The notes under the pieces are model-generated. The model had not been told where the DNA came from. It ran no database searches and saw nothing but the letters and a program-made list of their open reading frames with translations. A DNA stretch of 30,820 nucleotides, taken from the IMG/VR virus record IMGVR_UViG_3300045970_000325, positions 1 to 30,820 of that record. One strand, written 5' to 3'. This DNA is from a virus. Position numbers and translations under genes: made by a program. This document shows positions 21,057 through 28,266 of the stretch, piece by piece (positions within the stretch are counted from its first letter, which is position 1; the number at the start of each line of letters is the position of its first letter).

Positions 21057-21517
21057 TTGAGTTCCCTCGTCTCACCGTCAACTGCGATCATACGAAGGAT
21101 ATCTTCACGTGATGCAACAACCGCACCATTGGCATTCTTGCCGGCATACGGGACAAAGGCTTGGGTCTTCTTGCGATCACCCTTTACTCGAGCACGTACC
21201 GACGCGGCATTCAGCGCGATGTTGAGGTAGTTGGCTGCGACTTCAGCGTTGCGTGCAGCATAGCGCGGCTCCATGATCTCGACCATAGCGGTCTGGTTCT
21301 GAAAGGTCTCGAGCGCAGCATCATACACCGCATCGATCTTGGCATCGATCTCTGCGTCCTCTTCATCCTTCTCAGGGGGTGCGCCATCGGCAGCTACCTG
21401 CATCTCAGCCAGCTCACCTTCAGTAACCTGGTCATACTCTACCATGTCACCTACTGGCTGCTCAGTCTGAAACAGCTCATCGAGTGGATTGACTAGCTTG
21501 GTCTTCAGTGGTATCAT
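21053..21517 (-). CDS. gp16: Probable terminase small subunit (T4 gp16-like), 154 aa
   Basis: An acidic N-terminal third (GAPPEKDEEDAEIDAKID) is followed by a helical core, VYDAALETFQNQTAMVEIM, then EPRYAARNAEVAANYLNIA. This resembles the central coiled-coil and EPK/R-YAARNAEVA region I recall from small terminases of T4-like phages of alphaproteobacteria. The C-terminus contains a basic patch (RARVKGDRKKTQAF). The small subunit recognises DNA and regulates the gp17 motor. ATG 21517 has GGGGAG upstream and overlaps the preceding stop. It is separated from the large subunit by about 6 kb of small genes. The assignment rests on pattern recognition only. Confidence 0.55.
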   Translation of the reverse strand: MIPLKTKLVNPLDELFQTEQPVGDMVEYDQVTEGELAEMQVAADGAPPEKDEEDAEIDAKIDAVYDAALETFQNQTAMVEIMEPRYAARNAEVAANYLNIALNAASVRARVKGDRKKTQAFVPYAGKNANGAVVASREDILRMIAVDGETRELK

Positions 21518-21972
21518 ATTGCTCTCCCCATTGCTGGTGCCTGACGCTTACGAACACCTGCAAACATGGTTTTCTCGGTTATTACACGGAAAGTGGCACC
21601 GTTCTGTTCGGCGAAGGCAGCGGCTGCCTTCCATTTAGCTTCATTGATCTGGAGGGCAGCAGCATCTCTCTCAGTCATGCGAGGTGTAGGCACAGTTTCC
21701 TTGTATGGCTTGATCTCTACAATCTCCTTGCGGATTGAGCCGTCCTTGTGTTTGTACATTACGATCATGTCGGGGAAATAGCGGTGCACACGCAGATCCT
21801 TCGGGCTAACATAGGGAATAGCAAGCTCTTCTGAGCCCCAACGAATGATAGCGGGGTTTGCATCGAGCCACTTCATGAATGTCAACTCCCAGCTGGAGCG
21901 AAACATTATCCGATTGACATTGCCAGTGTATTTCTCTGGATGTGGCGGCTTAAAACGTCCATATGCAGCCAT
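21514..21972 (-). CDS. gp4: Head completion protein (T4 gp4-like)
   Basis: 152 aa, the same length as T4 gp4 (about 150). The order of motifs matches: a basic N-terminus (YGRFKPPHPEKYTGNVNRI), FRSSWELTFMKWLDANPAI, IRWGSEELAIPYVSP, RVHRYFPDMIVMYKHKDGS, EIVEIKPYKETVPT, and KWKAAAAFAEQNGATFRVI. The central D...E-x-K pattern (FPDM ... EIKP) is the PD-(D/E)xK-like nuclease core reported for this family. It stabilises filled heads before tail joining. ATG 21972 overlaps the preceding TAA (TAATG), so it is coupled to the tube-type gene upstream. Confidence 0.82.
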   Translation of the reverse strand: MAAYGRFKPPHPEKYTGNVNRIMFRSSWELTFMKWLDANPAIIRWGSEELAIPYVSPKDLRVHRYFPDMIVMYKHKDGSIRKEIVEIKPYKETVPTPRMTERDAAALQINEAKWKAAAAFAEQNGATFRVITEKTMFAGVRKRQAPAMGRAI

Positions 21973-23306
21973 TAGGATCCACCTGACCCAATGATTGTAG
22001 ATTTTACTCCACCTGGAGATGTCGAATCGGTTGCTGCCGGGCGGATCATGCTTGTGAACTTGCTTGAGATGCTACTTGTTGCGCCACTCAGCAGTGATGA
22101 AGCGCTACTACTTACTACACCGGACACTGAGCTAATCTGATTACCAAGATAGCCATTGACGCTGTTGCCAACTGCTGAGCCAATGGCACCAAATGCGCCA
22201 CCGAGCGCAGTGCCAACCGCACCTTTACCAGCAACTGATGTTACCGCTCGGTTTATCAAAGTAGATGTTAGCTGCTGTGCTGCACCGCCAAGCTTGCCAG
22301 ATATGATTTTAGTGAATGGGTTGTTGCCGCCAGGCAGTGATGCGTTGTCCAGCGCGCCTGCTGCACCTCCGAGCAGATCAACAGGCGCAGTTGGTGCACC
22401 TGCTGAAACACCTGGAAATAGTGGACCGATACCAGAATTGGCTGGGATCCTGTCCATCTTGACCATCTCCATCCAATCATAGTCAAACATCATAGTCAAC
22501 AGGTTTGGATCAGAGGTCTCATGGTTCAAGTCATCAAGGTCAAATGACTTTAGTCGTGGGTTCATGAAATCATAGTACACAACATGTGGTGCATCACGCA
22601 TACTTGAACTTGGGTCCATGAAAACCTGCTTGACGCGAATGTACTTAATGGCTTGACCTGCCGTGGCATCGATAACGCCACGGTGTGCATTGTACTTCTT
22701 GTCCTGTGCCAGGAATGACATGCCGCTTGCGGGTTGAGCAGGTACTGTTGGCTTTGTGCTGACGTTGTCGCGTTCTGGTCCGCCGCGGGTAATTGGCGAG
22801 TAGATCAGCATCAACAGTCGGAAGAAGTCAAATACACGGTTTCCAACGTCATCCATGAAGGTCAACGTCAACTCACGATGGGTGATCTTCTTCAGCACCT
22901 TGGTCCGAAAGTTGTACTGATTTACCTCTTCTTCATAGTCAAAGTCGACCTTTGGGCGGTCAACTGACTTGATGAGGAAGGTAAAATCGTTGCTATGCTT
23001 GTCAAACAGCTGTGCGTATGTCTTCTCTTCCTTGAGCTTATCATTGAAAGCAAACTCAACCTTGAAGAGGAACTTGAGCTTCGGTCGAAAGCTGGTACCC
23101 GCAAGGGCTGCAGCGTATGACGATGAGTACCAAGTATTAGGGTCAGTCTGTGCAGTCGGTTGGTAGGTGCCCGTGCCATCCACAGCACTCGATGGTGGAT
23201 CCGCCATCTTCCCAGAGACAAAGTCTGCGACGGTCGCACCAAAGCTATCAGTTGCCTGCTTTTGAAGCGCAACCTTGGTTGATGAGAGGAGATTGCCGAT
23301 GTCCAT
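21972..23306 (-). CDS. Tail-tube-fold/baseplate-type structural protein, 444 aa
   Basis: Residues 75-185 resemble a tail tube domain (RPKLKFLFKVEFAFNDKLK, DFTFLIKSVDRPKVDFDYE, LKKITHRELTLTFMDDVGN). Residues 220-280 complete it (YIRVKQVFMDPSS, NPRLKSFDLDDLNHETSDP, FDYDWMEM). The last ~140 residues are Gly/Ala/Ser-rich low-complexity sequence (GGAFGAIGSAVGNSVNGYL). The tube fold and extra tail suggest a tube initiator or hub-proximal protein (T4 gp48/gp54-like role) rather than the main tube; this is inference. A late box (23329-23335) lies 22 nt upstream and overlaps the stop of the GIY-YIG gene. Confidence 0.62.
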   Translation of the reverse strand: MDIGNLLSSTKVALQKQATDSFGATVADFVSGKMADPPSSAVDGTGTYQPTAQTDPNTWYSSSYAAALAGTSFRPKLKFLFKVEFAFNDKLKEEKTYAQLFDKHSNDFTFLIKSVDRPKVDFDYEEEVNQYNFRTKVLKKITHRELTLTFMDDVGNRVFDFFRLLMLIYSPITRGGPERDNVSTKPTVPAQPASGMSFLAQDKKYNAHRGVIDATAGQAIKYIRVKQVFMDPSSSMRDAPHVVYYDFMNPRLKSFDLDDLNHETSDPNLLTMMFDYDWMEMVKMDRIPANSGIGPLFPGVSAGAPTAPVDLLGGAAGALDNASLPGGNNPFTKIISGKLGGAAQQLTSTLINRAVTSVAGKGAVGTALGGAFGAIGSAVGNSVNGYLGNQISSVSGVVSSSASSLLSGATSSISSKFTSMIRPAATDSTSPGGVKSTIIGSGGS

Positions 23307-23328
23307 GAAGACCCTATAGAGCGTGTTC

Positions 23329-23335
23329 TATTTAT
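23329..23335 (-). promoter_or_regulatory. T4-type late promoter box, 444-aa structural gene
   Basis: Minus-strand CCATAAATAGAAC, 22 nt upstream of ATG 23306, overlapping the TAA stop of the homing endonuclease gene. It would head the long coupled run toward 19924. Confidence 0.65.
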
Positions 23336-24075
23336 GGTTTGCTGGCATTCAAGTTACCCGCCATGGCGCACCGCGTGCTGCAGTGTGTCGCGTACGGACG
23401 ACCAAATCTAAAGAAGGAGACTGGCGATGAACACTGCTTACATACGGGACGTGCGTTGATGCCATGCGCGTATGCATTGATCAACTCAACCAGGTTATCC
23501 CCGATCGCCGGATTTTGGATAGCCTGCAGGATGTAGTTCCATTTGCGCGCTTTCTGAGCCTCTCGAGCACGGCTAGGAATGTCCCTATGAAAGAGGTTAC
23601 GTGTGGCATTCTTGTTCAGTAACCCGCTGGGTAGAAGCAGTTCTTCTAGGATCTGCTCACGCGTCATACTGAACGGTTCTTCTACATTTGCTGCTATACG
23701 TCGCTGTGTCTCTGTTGCCCAACGTTTGAGATTTGCTTTAGTTATCTTTGCACTTGTTTCTTCTGTTGTCGCTGGGCGGTCAATGGTACCGAGACCGCCA
23801 GGCCCGCAGTTTAGGCAGTTTGGATCTGCCCTCAGCTCCGGTGTAATCAGCACCTTTTCGCGTTCTGATGCTTGCGTTCTTGATGTGCAGTGTTCTAATA
23901 TCTCCCTAACATGCTTACTTTTTCCATACTTCTTGACTGAACGATTAAAACGAACTCCGCTACCTAGATAACCATCATCAAGCACATCGGTACTATGCAT
24001 ACCGATATAGTACCTGCCAGTCGTAATACACGTGGTCTTGTAGACGATATGGTGATTTCGTTTTGAGGCTCTCAT
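23332..24075 (-). CDS. GIY-YIG homing endonuclease
   Basis: 247 aa. N-terminal GIY-YIG nuclease: HHIVYKTTCITTGRYYIGM (residues 8-26), then GYLGSGVRFNRSVKKYG, with a catalytic Glu candidate in ASEREKVLI. Residues 108-118 (SAKITKANLKRW) look like a NUMOD3-type DNA-binding motif. The C-terminus carries a zinc finger-like module (VCKQCSSPVSFFRFGRPYA, then HCSTRC). A free-standing mobile gene inserted between the tail tube and the 444-aa structural gene. It has a perfect late box (24104-24111), and ATG 24075 directly follows the U-run of the tail tube terminator. Composition is more AT-rich than its neighbours, consistent with transfer. Confidence 0.88.
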   Translation of the reverse strand: MRASKRNHHIVYKTTCITTGRYYIGMHSTDVLDDGYLGSGVRFNRSVKKYGKSKHVREILEHCTSRTQASEREKVLITPELRADPNCLNCGPGGLGTIDRPATTEETSAKITKANLKRWATETQRRIAANVEEPFSMTREQILEELLLPSGLLNKNATRNLFHRDIPSRAREAQKARKWNYILQAIQNPAIGDNLVELINAYAHGINARPVCKQCSSPVSFFRFGRPYATHCSTRCAMAGNLNASKP

Positions 24076-24081
24076 ACAAAA

Positions 24082-24106
24082 ATACCCGGTTGTTCAGACC
24101 AGGTAT
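24082..24106 (-). terminator. Intrinsic terminator after the tail tube gene
   Basis: A 9-bp stem (24082-24090 with 24098-24106, one G-U pair), 7-nt loop, followed on the minus strand by TTTTTG. It lies 29 nt past the tail tube stop. Its 5' arm shares three bases with the TATAAATA box of the next gene. Confidence 0.75.
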
Positions 24107-24111
24107 TTATA
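24104..24111 (-). promoter_or_regulatory. Perfect T4-type late promoter (TATAAATA), GIY-YIG gene
   Basis: An exact minus-strand TATAAATA, 28 nt upstream of ATG 24075. Transcripts from it would start inside the terminator's 5' arm and so escape termination. Confidence 0.72.
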
Positions 24112-24134
24112 GCAAAGCGGGTTAAAACGTTACA

Positions 24135-24719
24135 TCAGGCGATGTTGCCGCCTAACGCGGTTCCATAGCCAGAGCCGCTTTCGACGTGACGTGCGTGGTC
24201 GAAACGAATGGACATCGTGATGGTGGCAGCTTCGGAAGCTGAGTAGTCACGGTCGCCGAAGTCGGCTGACATGATCTGAGCACCTTCGAGGTACCAGGTC
24301 TGCACAACACCTTCGTCGCCGTCGAGCTGGTCGATGACGGCTGCGAACTTGTAGTCAGAACCAGTAGCAGCAGAGTTCATCCAGCGACCGTCAAGGTCAG
24401 CACCGATGATGCGTTGTTGAGTTTCGAGCTGGGACTTGACAACTGTAGCAGCCAGACCGGTGATGTCGTCTTCAACAGTCACGTTGATTGCTTCCCACGA
24501 GTACTTGCCAGCCACATAGGCTGTTGAGTTGTAGCGGTGCAGCGCCACTTCTTCGAAGGTCAGGTTTGGCAACGTCAGCGTGGTAACCTGCATCGACAGG
24601 TTGCGGGCGTTGGTGCCAGCGACCTTGTTGCCGATGTTGCGGAAGGTAATACGAAACTTGTTCTTGAGACGTGGGTGCAGGATACCTGAACCGGCTCCCG
24701 GTATCCCCATGTTGGCCAA
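24135..24719 (-). CDS. gp19: Tail tube protein (T4 gp19-like)
   Basis: 194 aa from the TTG at 24719. LHPRLKNKFRITFRNIG opens a tube-fold beta sandwich (MQVTTLTLPNLTFEEVAL, then YVAGKYSWEAINVTVEDDI), ending in AATITMSIRFDHARHVE. Polymerises into the inner tube inside the sheath (gene at 26283-28169). The start is uncertain. A near-ideal SD (AGGAG) lies 7 nt before an in-frame ATA at 24728, 16 nt before TTG 24719, and further still from ATG 24710, which would give MGIPGAGSGI. Late box at 24774-24780. Flanked on both sides by homing endonuclease genes, typical of intrusions at conserved structural genes. Confidence 0.85.
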   Translation of the reverse strand: MANMGIPGAGSGILHPRLKNKFRITFRNIGNKVAGTNARNLSMQVTTLTLPNLTFEEVALHRYNSTAYVAGKYSWEAINVTVEDDITGLAATVVKSQLETQQRIIGADLDGRWMNSAATGSDYKFAAVIDQLDGDEGVVQTWYLEGAQIMSADFGDRDYSASEAATITMSIRFDHARHVESGSGYGTALGGNIA

Positions 24720-24773
24720 TGTAGCTATGATAGTTCTCCTCAGGGCTAAAAGCCGTTGGTTGGTCGATGCTGG

Positions 24774-24780
24774 TATTTAT
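24774..24780 (-). promoter_or_regulatory. T4-type late promoter box, tail tube gene
   Basis: Minus-strand GCATAAATACC, 45-54 nt upstream of the candidate tail tube starts, in the 24720-24845 gap between divergent genes. Confidence 0.65.
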
Positions 24781-24833
24781 GCGCAGGGCACTATGGGACC
24801 TGATTTTGCTACCAAAGTTTGGCTGTATTGATG

Positions 24834-24839
24834 TATAAT
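24834..24839 (+). promoter_or_regulatory. Consensus -10 (TATAAT) of the plus-strand endonuclease gene
   Basis: An exact TATAAT whose 3' end is 6 nt before ATG 24846. No convincing -35 at 17 nt and no extended TGn. The predicted start coincides with the ATG, suggesting a leaderless mRNA. Confidence 0.45.
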
Positions 24840-24845
24840 CAGCAC

Positions 24846-25664
24846 ATGAAAAACCTAATCAAGCAACACCTATTCACCAATGGGGTGTATGATGCTCGCC
24901 GTGCTAGAAATGTCGCAGCCATAGATGATTTTGCAACACTTGCTGGGGGCTGTGCATCAGAAAAAGTATGGCTAGTATTCAACAAGCGGCCTAGATGCTA
25001 TTGCGGAAAACAAACGGCATATATTAGCTTCACGCAAGGATATCGCCCCTATTGCTCTAGGACATGTCAGCATCACAGTGCTGTTGAAGCATTCGAGCGT
25101 CGCCAGAGGCATGATAAGCTATGGTCAGACCCCGCATGGAAGGAGAGTGCCTCACGCAAGATGCGTGAGGCACACTTCAAAACACGCGGGGCATCTAAGC
25201 TAGCGAAGATCGCAGAGAAGCAAATAGTGCCCTTAGACGAAGTCACTGCTGATAGGAAGAAAAATATTCGTTGGCAACATGTCTGCGGTCAAGTCTTCTT
25301 GAAGTCCTTTGAGAGACCCGCTGCGGTTTACTGTCCTGCGTGCCATGTCTCAACGGGGCAAGGCGAGCTTTATGAAGCCATCAGAGCGCGTTACAGTGGT
25401 AGGATAACAGTTAATGATAGGGAAGCAATCGCCCCAAAGGAGATTGATATCTACTTGCCTGAGCTGAAGCTTGGCTTCGAGTTCAACGGTCGGTACTGGC
25501 ATCCTGGGGATGGGACGCGTGAGAAGAACAAGTCAGCTGAATGCAAAGATGCTGGTATCAAACTGGTGCATGTTTGGGAAGTCGAATGGAAGAAAGACCG
25601 CACAGCAACAATCAAACTGCTTGACAAACTTCTGGGTCAGAAGACCTTCTTACCCTTCGCGTAG
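24846..25664 (+). CDS. Vsr/EDxHD-type homing endonuclease with zinc motifs
   Basis: 272 aa, the only plus-strand gene. Residues 51-74 (CYCGKQTAYISFTQ ... YCSRTC) hold a C-x-C/C-x3-C zinc-like module. Residues 147-166 hold a second one (CGQVF ... VYCPAC). The C-terminal nuclease, EIDIYLPELKLGFEFNGRYW followed by His219 and KLVHVWEVEW, is typical of the Vsr-like EDxHD family (I-Bth0305I type). ATG 24846 is preferred over TTG/ATG upstream because TATAAT overlaps those codons. AT-rich relative to the neighbours. Its last 28 bp overlap tail-to-tail with the gene at 25637. Probably a free-standing mobile element targeting an alternative allele in related phages. Confidence 0.82.
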   Translation: MKNLIKQHLFTNGVYDARRARNVAAIDDFATLAGGCASEKVWLVFNKRPRCYCGKQTAYISFTQGYRPYCSRTCQHHSAVEAFERRQRHDKLWSDPAWKESASRKMREAHFKTRGASKLAKIAEKQIVPLDEVTADRKKNIRWQHVCGQVFLKSFERPAAVYCPACHVSTGQGELYEAIRARYSGRITVNDREAIAPKEIDIYLPELKLGFEFNGRYWHPGDGTREKNKSAECKDAGIKLVHVWEVEWKKDRTATIKLLDKLLGQKTFLPFA

Positions 25665-26224
25665 ACTGATTGAAACGGGTGTCTGATGTAACGGGTAGTT
25701 CCTTGAGCGAAGCAGCCTGCTGTGAGCTCCTTGACACGGGTCGCATAGCCTTCCATCTTTTCAGTGAGACAATCGCCCCTGAGACCGTTGCGGAGGAAGC
25801 AGTGAACTGGAACAGGTTCATCTCCATTTGCCATTTGGATAGCAACCATGCGGGCAGGGCCATCATGACCCGTGATCTTCACGGGTCCATTGTCATGTTC
25901 GCCGAAACTGACCTCGAGGAATGGTGGCCCCATCGCGTAGCCCTTCAGAATTAGCTTGGCAATTCCTTTGGCACGCTCGTTTGCCGATTCGTGTGGCATC
26001 GCTACTTCGGCAAAAGTGGATGGTCTCATCCAAGCTACAAAGCCAAAGTGATAGACGCTTTCATTGTTTGGAACCTGACCGAGACCGTCGTGGCACGAGA
26101 AGGTGACTTCGCCTACGCGGTAGTCGCTCTCAGCGTTTGCAGGCGTCCACTCAGGAACATTGTCACCCAGCTTCTTGGCGCCGATCTTGTCTTCTTCGAG
26201 GAGGAACTGCTTGAATGTTTGCAT
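25637..26224 (-). CDS. Protein with capsid-targeting-like N-terminus, 195 aa
   Basis: Starts MQTFKQFLLEEDKIGAKKL, with LLE before EED: a close match to TFKQFLAEED at 15852. The body has a segment PPFLEVSFGEHDNGPVKIT-GHDGPARMVAI followed by GDEPVPVHCF, weakly recalling the GHEGRHR-containing ParB/sulfiredoxin-like domains in phages, but with the key Arg/His replaced (GHDGPARM). No Shine-Dalgarno: the late box (26230-26235) ends 5 nt before ATG 26224, so the mRNA may be leaderless. The open frame extends far upstream, but only into the sheath terminator and sheath coding region. Its 3' end overlaps the plus-strand endonuclease. Confidence 0.72.
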   Translation of the reverse strand: MQTFKQFLLEEDKIGAKKLGDNVPEWTPANAESDYRVGEVTFSCHDGLGQVPNNESVYHFGFVAWMRPSTFAEVAMPHESANERAKGIAKLILKGYAMGPPFLEVSFGEHDNGPVKITGHDGPARMVAIQMANGDEPVPVHCFLRNGLRGDCLTEKMEGYATRVKELTAGCFAQGTTRYIRHPFQSVYAKGKKVF

Positions 26225-26229
26225 GCTTG

Positions 26230-26235
26230 TATTTA
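26230..26235 (-). promoter_or_regulatory. T4-type late promoter box, 195-aa gene
   Basis: Minus-strand TTGTAAATACAA (itself nearly palindromic), immediately after the sheath terminator and only 5 nt before ATG 26224. Confidence 0.62.
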
Positions 26236-26239
26236 CAAC

Positions 26240-26263
26240 AAAGGGAGACCGAAGTCTCCCTTT
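26240..26263 (-). terminator. Intrinsic terminator after the tail sheath gene
   Basis: A perfect 10-bp stem (26240-26249 with 26254-26263) capped on the minus strand by C(UUCG)G and followed by TTTGTTG. It lies 19 nt past the sheath stop. Confidence 0.82.
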
Positions 26264-26282
26264 TGCGCAAGGTGAAAGCTGC

Positions 26283-28169
26283 TTAGATAGCAGCGCCGGT
26301 AGCAACAACGCGGATTGGAATGTAGATAAATTCCGCCGCACGCGTAGGCTTGATGGCGATGTCAAGCCACAGCTCATTCCGGTCGATACGGAAGGCAGTG
26401 TTGTTCGTCGCATCGCAGACAGAAGCGTAGTCGGTCAGACCGCGCTTGATCATGATGTCATTCATGATGCCGTCGGCTGCTGCCTTCAGGTTGTCACGAG
26501 TGAGCTGATCGTTCGGTTCGAACACGAATGGCAGAGCGCCCTTACGCAGTGAGCGACGGAGATACATCACGAGACGCACAACGTTGATGCGATCCAGAGC
26601 TGATGCAGCTGGTGCTGAGGTCTTCTGACCCCAGACCAAGAAGCCGCGACCTGGGAAGAACGCGATCGGGTTGATGTTCTTGAAGTATTCGTACAGGTTG
26701 TCGAGCTGGCCTTGGTTCAGGTTGGCTTCGATGAAGGTCGTTGCAGCGCCTGGGGTGCCGCTGTAGTAGCCAAGCTTCGAGACACCAACTACCTGACCGC
26801 GTGAGACACCAGCTGGAGGTGTCCAGACGTAGCCAACGCTGTCGCTGTAGGCGAGCGTTGCGAGGGCAGTACCTGATGGTGCTACCATTACATCACGGCC
26901 ATCTGCATTCGAGGCCAGCTGCCATGGGTAGTAGTATGCGCAGTTCGTAGAACTTTGACGAGCAGAGGTGAGGGCCCACTGCGCAACTTGGTCAGGCGTC
27001 TTGTCACCTGGGGTGTCAGCCAGTACAAAGGCTTCTTCCTTGACGTTACGCGACAGGGCGAGCATTTCGTCGACAACTTCTGGATAGCCAGGGCAGACAA
27101 TCAGGTTGTACTCATACAGATCAGAGCGAACTTCGGTGTTGCTGTTGATCTGAGCCTGCAGGGCAGCAACGATGTTACCGCGACGAACTGCATCATTGAC
27201 GCCCAGTGGCGAGCCAATAGTGATCGAACTGGCAACGATAGTGAATGCATCAAGCGCGGCAAATGCTACAGTGCCAGAGGTGATCGTGAAGTTGATGCGG
27301 TTGTTGTCGAATGGCGAACCGACGACGCCTGAACCTGCAACGCCTGACACACTGCCCGTTACGTCGAAGGCAGTTGGTGAGGTGAAGGTGATTGTGAAGG
27401 TTTCTGGTACCAGCAGAGTATCAGCGATCAGGCTGCTGATGATACCGTTGCCGGTAACTGCGCCAGCTGGGGTCCAGGTGTAGGCCAGCGAGAAGCTGAA
27501 CTTGTCACCGACAGCGAATGCTACGGAACCAGCTGAGAGGGTGAAGCTGACGGCAGTAGAGTTGAACAGCACACCGGTGTTACCAGCGCCAATGTAGCCA
27601 TCGATCGAGCCAGTAACTGTGAAGGCAGCACCGTCAGCACCAGAAGCTGGTGAGGTGATAGTCACATAGATTGTCTGTGGGCGAACGCTTGCACCGACTG
27701 CGGTGACGGTGCCGAGGGTGCCGTTACCGATGCCATTGTAACTCAGCGAAGCTGTCGACATGACAGGAGTACCGAGCGACAGGAACGTGACAGGATCGTC
27801 GTTCAAGTTGATGTTAGCACGGACCACGAAGGCACGGTTGGCAACGTTCAGGAACTGGTTCAGTGCGAACAGACCGTATTCATTGCGGCTGTCACCGTGG
27901 AACTCACCACCTGAGCTGTCCTTGCGGAACACTGGAGTGCCATAGGTGACGAAGGACTGTGTCAGCGAGGTGATAGTGCGAACAACGCCGCTTTCCAGAG
28001 TACCAGCAGCCAGGACTGACGTAGTGCCAGCATTTGGGTTAGTACCAACAGAAGCCTTGCCAGATTGGGTGGCAATGAAGAACAGCGGCACGGTAGGTGC
28101 TGATGCTGGAATGAAGTAGCTTTCGTCAATGACCGAGACGCTAACGCCTGGTGATACGAGAGTTGCCAT
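26283..28169 (-). CDS. gp18: Contractile tail sheath protein (T4 gp18-like)
   Basis: 628 aa, close to T4 gp18 (659). The N-terminal MATLVSPGVSVSVIDESYF is the classic sheath start. The C-terminal half carries the conserved sheath core: GKTPDQVAQWA-type helix (PGDKTPDQVAQWALTSARQ), GYVWTPPAGVSRGQVVGV, NPIAFFPGRGFLVWGQKTS, INVVRLVMYLRRSLRKGAL and a final AEFIYIPIRVVATG. Residues 164-229 and 255-315 are two related beta units (PQTIYVTITSP.../PETFTITFTSP..., each with VTGS and SGxVAFAxxDxF), likely surface-exposed insertions. SD GGAG 7 nt upstream; late box at 28223-28229; strong terminator downstream. Confidence 0.95.
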   Translation of the reverse strand: MATLVSPGVSVSVIDESYFIPASAPTVPLFFIATQSGKASVGTNPNAGTTSVLAAGTLESGVVRTITSLTQSFVTYGTPVFRKDSSGGEFHGDSRNEYGLFALNQFLNVANRAFVVRANINLNDDPVTFLSLGTPVMSTASLSYNGIGNGTLGTVTAVGASVRPQTIYVTITSPASGADGAAFTVTGSIDGYIGAGNTGVLFNSTAVSFTLSAGSVAFAVGDKFSFSLAYTWTPAGAVTGNGIISSLIADTLLVPETFTITFTSPTAFDVTGSVSGVAGSGVVGSPFDNNRINFTITSGTVAFAALDAFTIVASSITIGSPLGVNDAVRRGNIVAALQAQINSNTEVRSDLYEYNLIVCPGYPEVVDEMLALSRNVKEEAFVLADTPGDKTPDQVAQWALTSARQSSTNCAYYYPWQLASNADGRDVMVAPSGTALATLAYSDSVGYVWTPPAGVSRGQVVGVSKLGYYSGTPGAATTFIEANLNQGQLDNLYEYFKNINPIAFFPGRGFLVWGQKTSAPAASALDRINVVRLVMYLRRSLRKGALPFVFEPNDQLTRDNLKAAADGIMNDIMIKRGLTDYASVCDATNNTAFRIDRNELWLDIAIKPTRAAEFIYIPIRVVATGAAI

Positions 28170-28222
28170 GGTTTATCTCCTGGGTGGTAGCCGGTATCAG
28201 CTACTCTGGTTGTTTCATGGGG

Positions 28223-28229
28223 TATTTAT
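28223..28229 (-). promoter_or_regulatory. T4-type late promoter box, sheath gene
   Basis: Minus-strand CCATAAATACCCC, 53 nt upstream of ATG 28169. A small inverted repeat (GTAGC ... GGCTAC) lies in the leader between box and SD. Confidence 0.68.
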
Positions 28230-28266
28230 GGGAGAGGCAGATTTTGCATCCCAGGGGAAGTCACTT

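Noticed and set aside
25637-26224. ParB/sulfiredoxin-like function for the 195-aa targeted protein
   Set aside because: The segment GHDGPARMVAI resembles GHEGRHR-type motifs only loosely and lacks the key Arg/His residues, so no enzymatic role is claimed.
26225-26413. Upstream extension of the 195-aa targeted protein to 26413
   Set aside because: The extension would run through the sheath terminator and sheath coding sequence and would bury the conserved N-terminal module.
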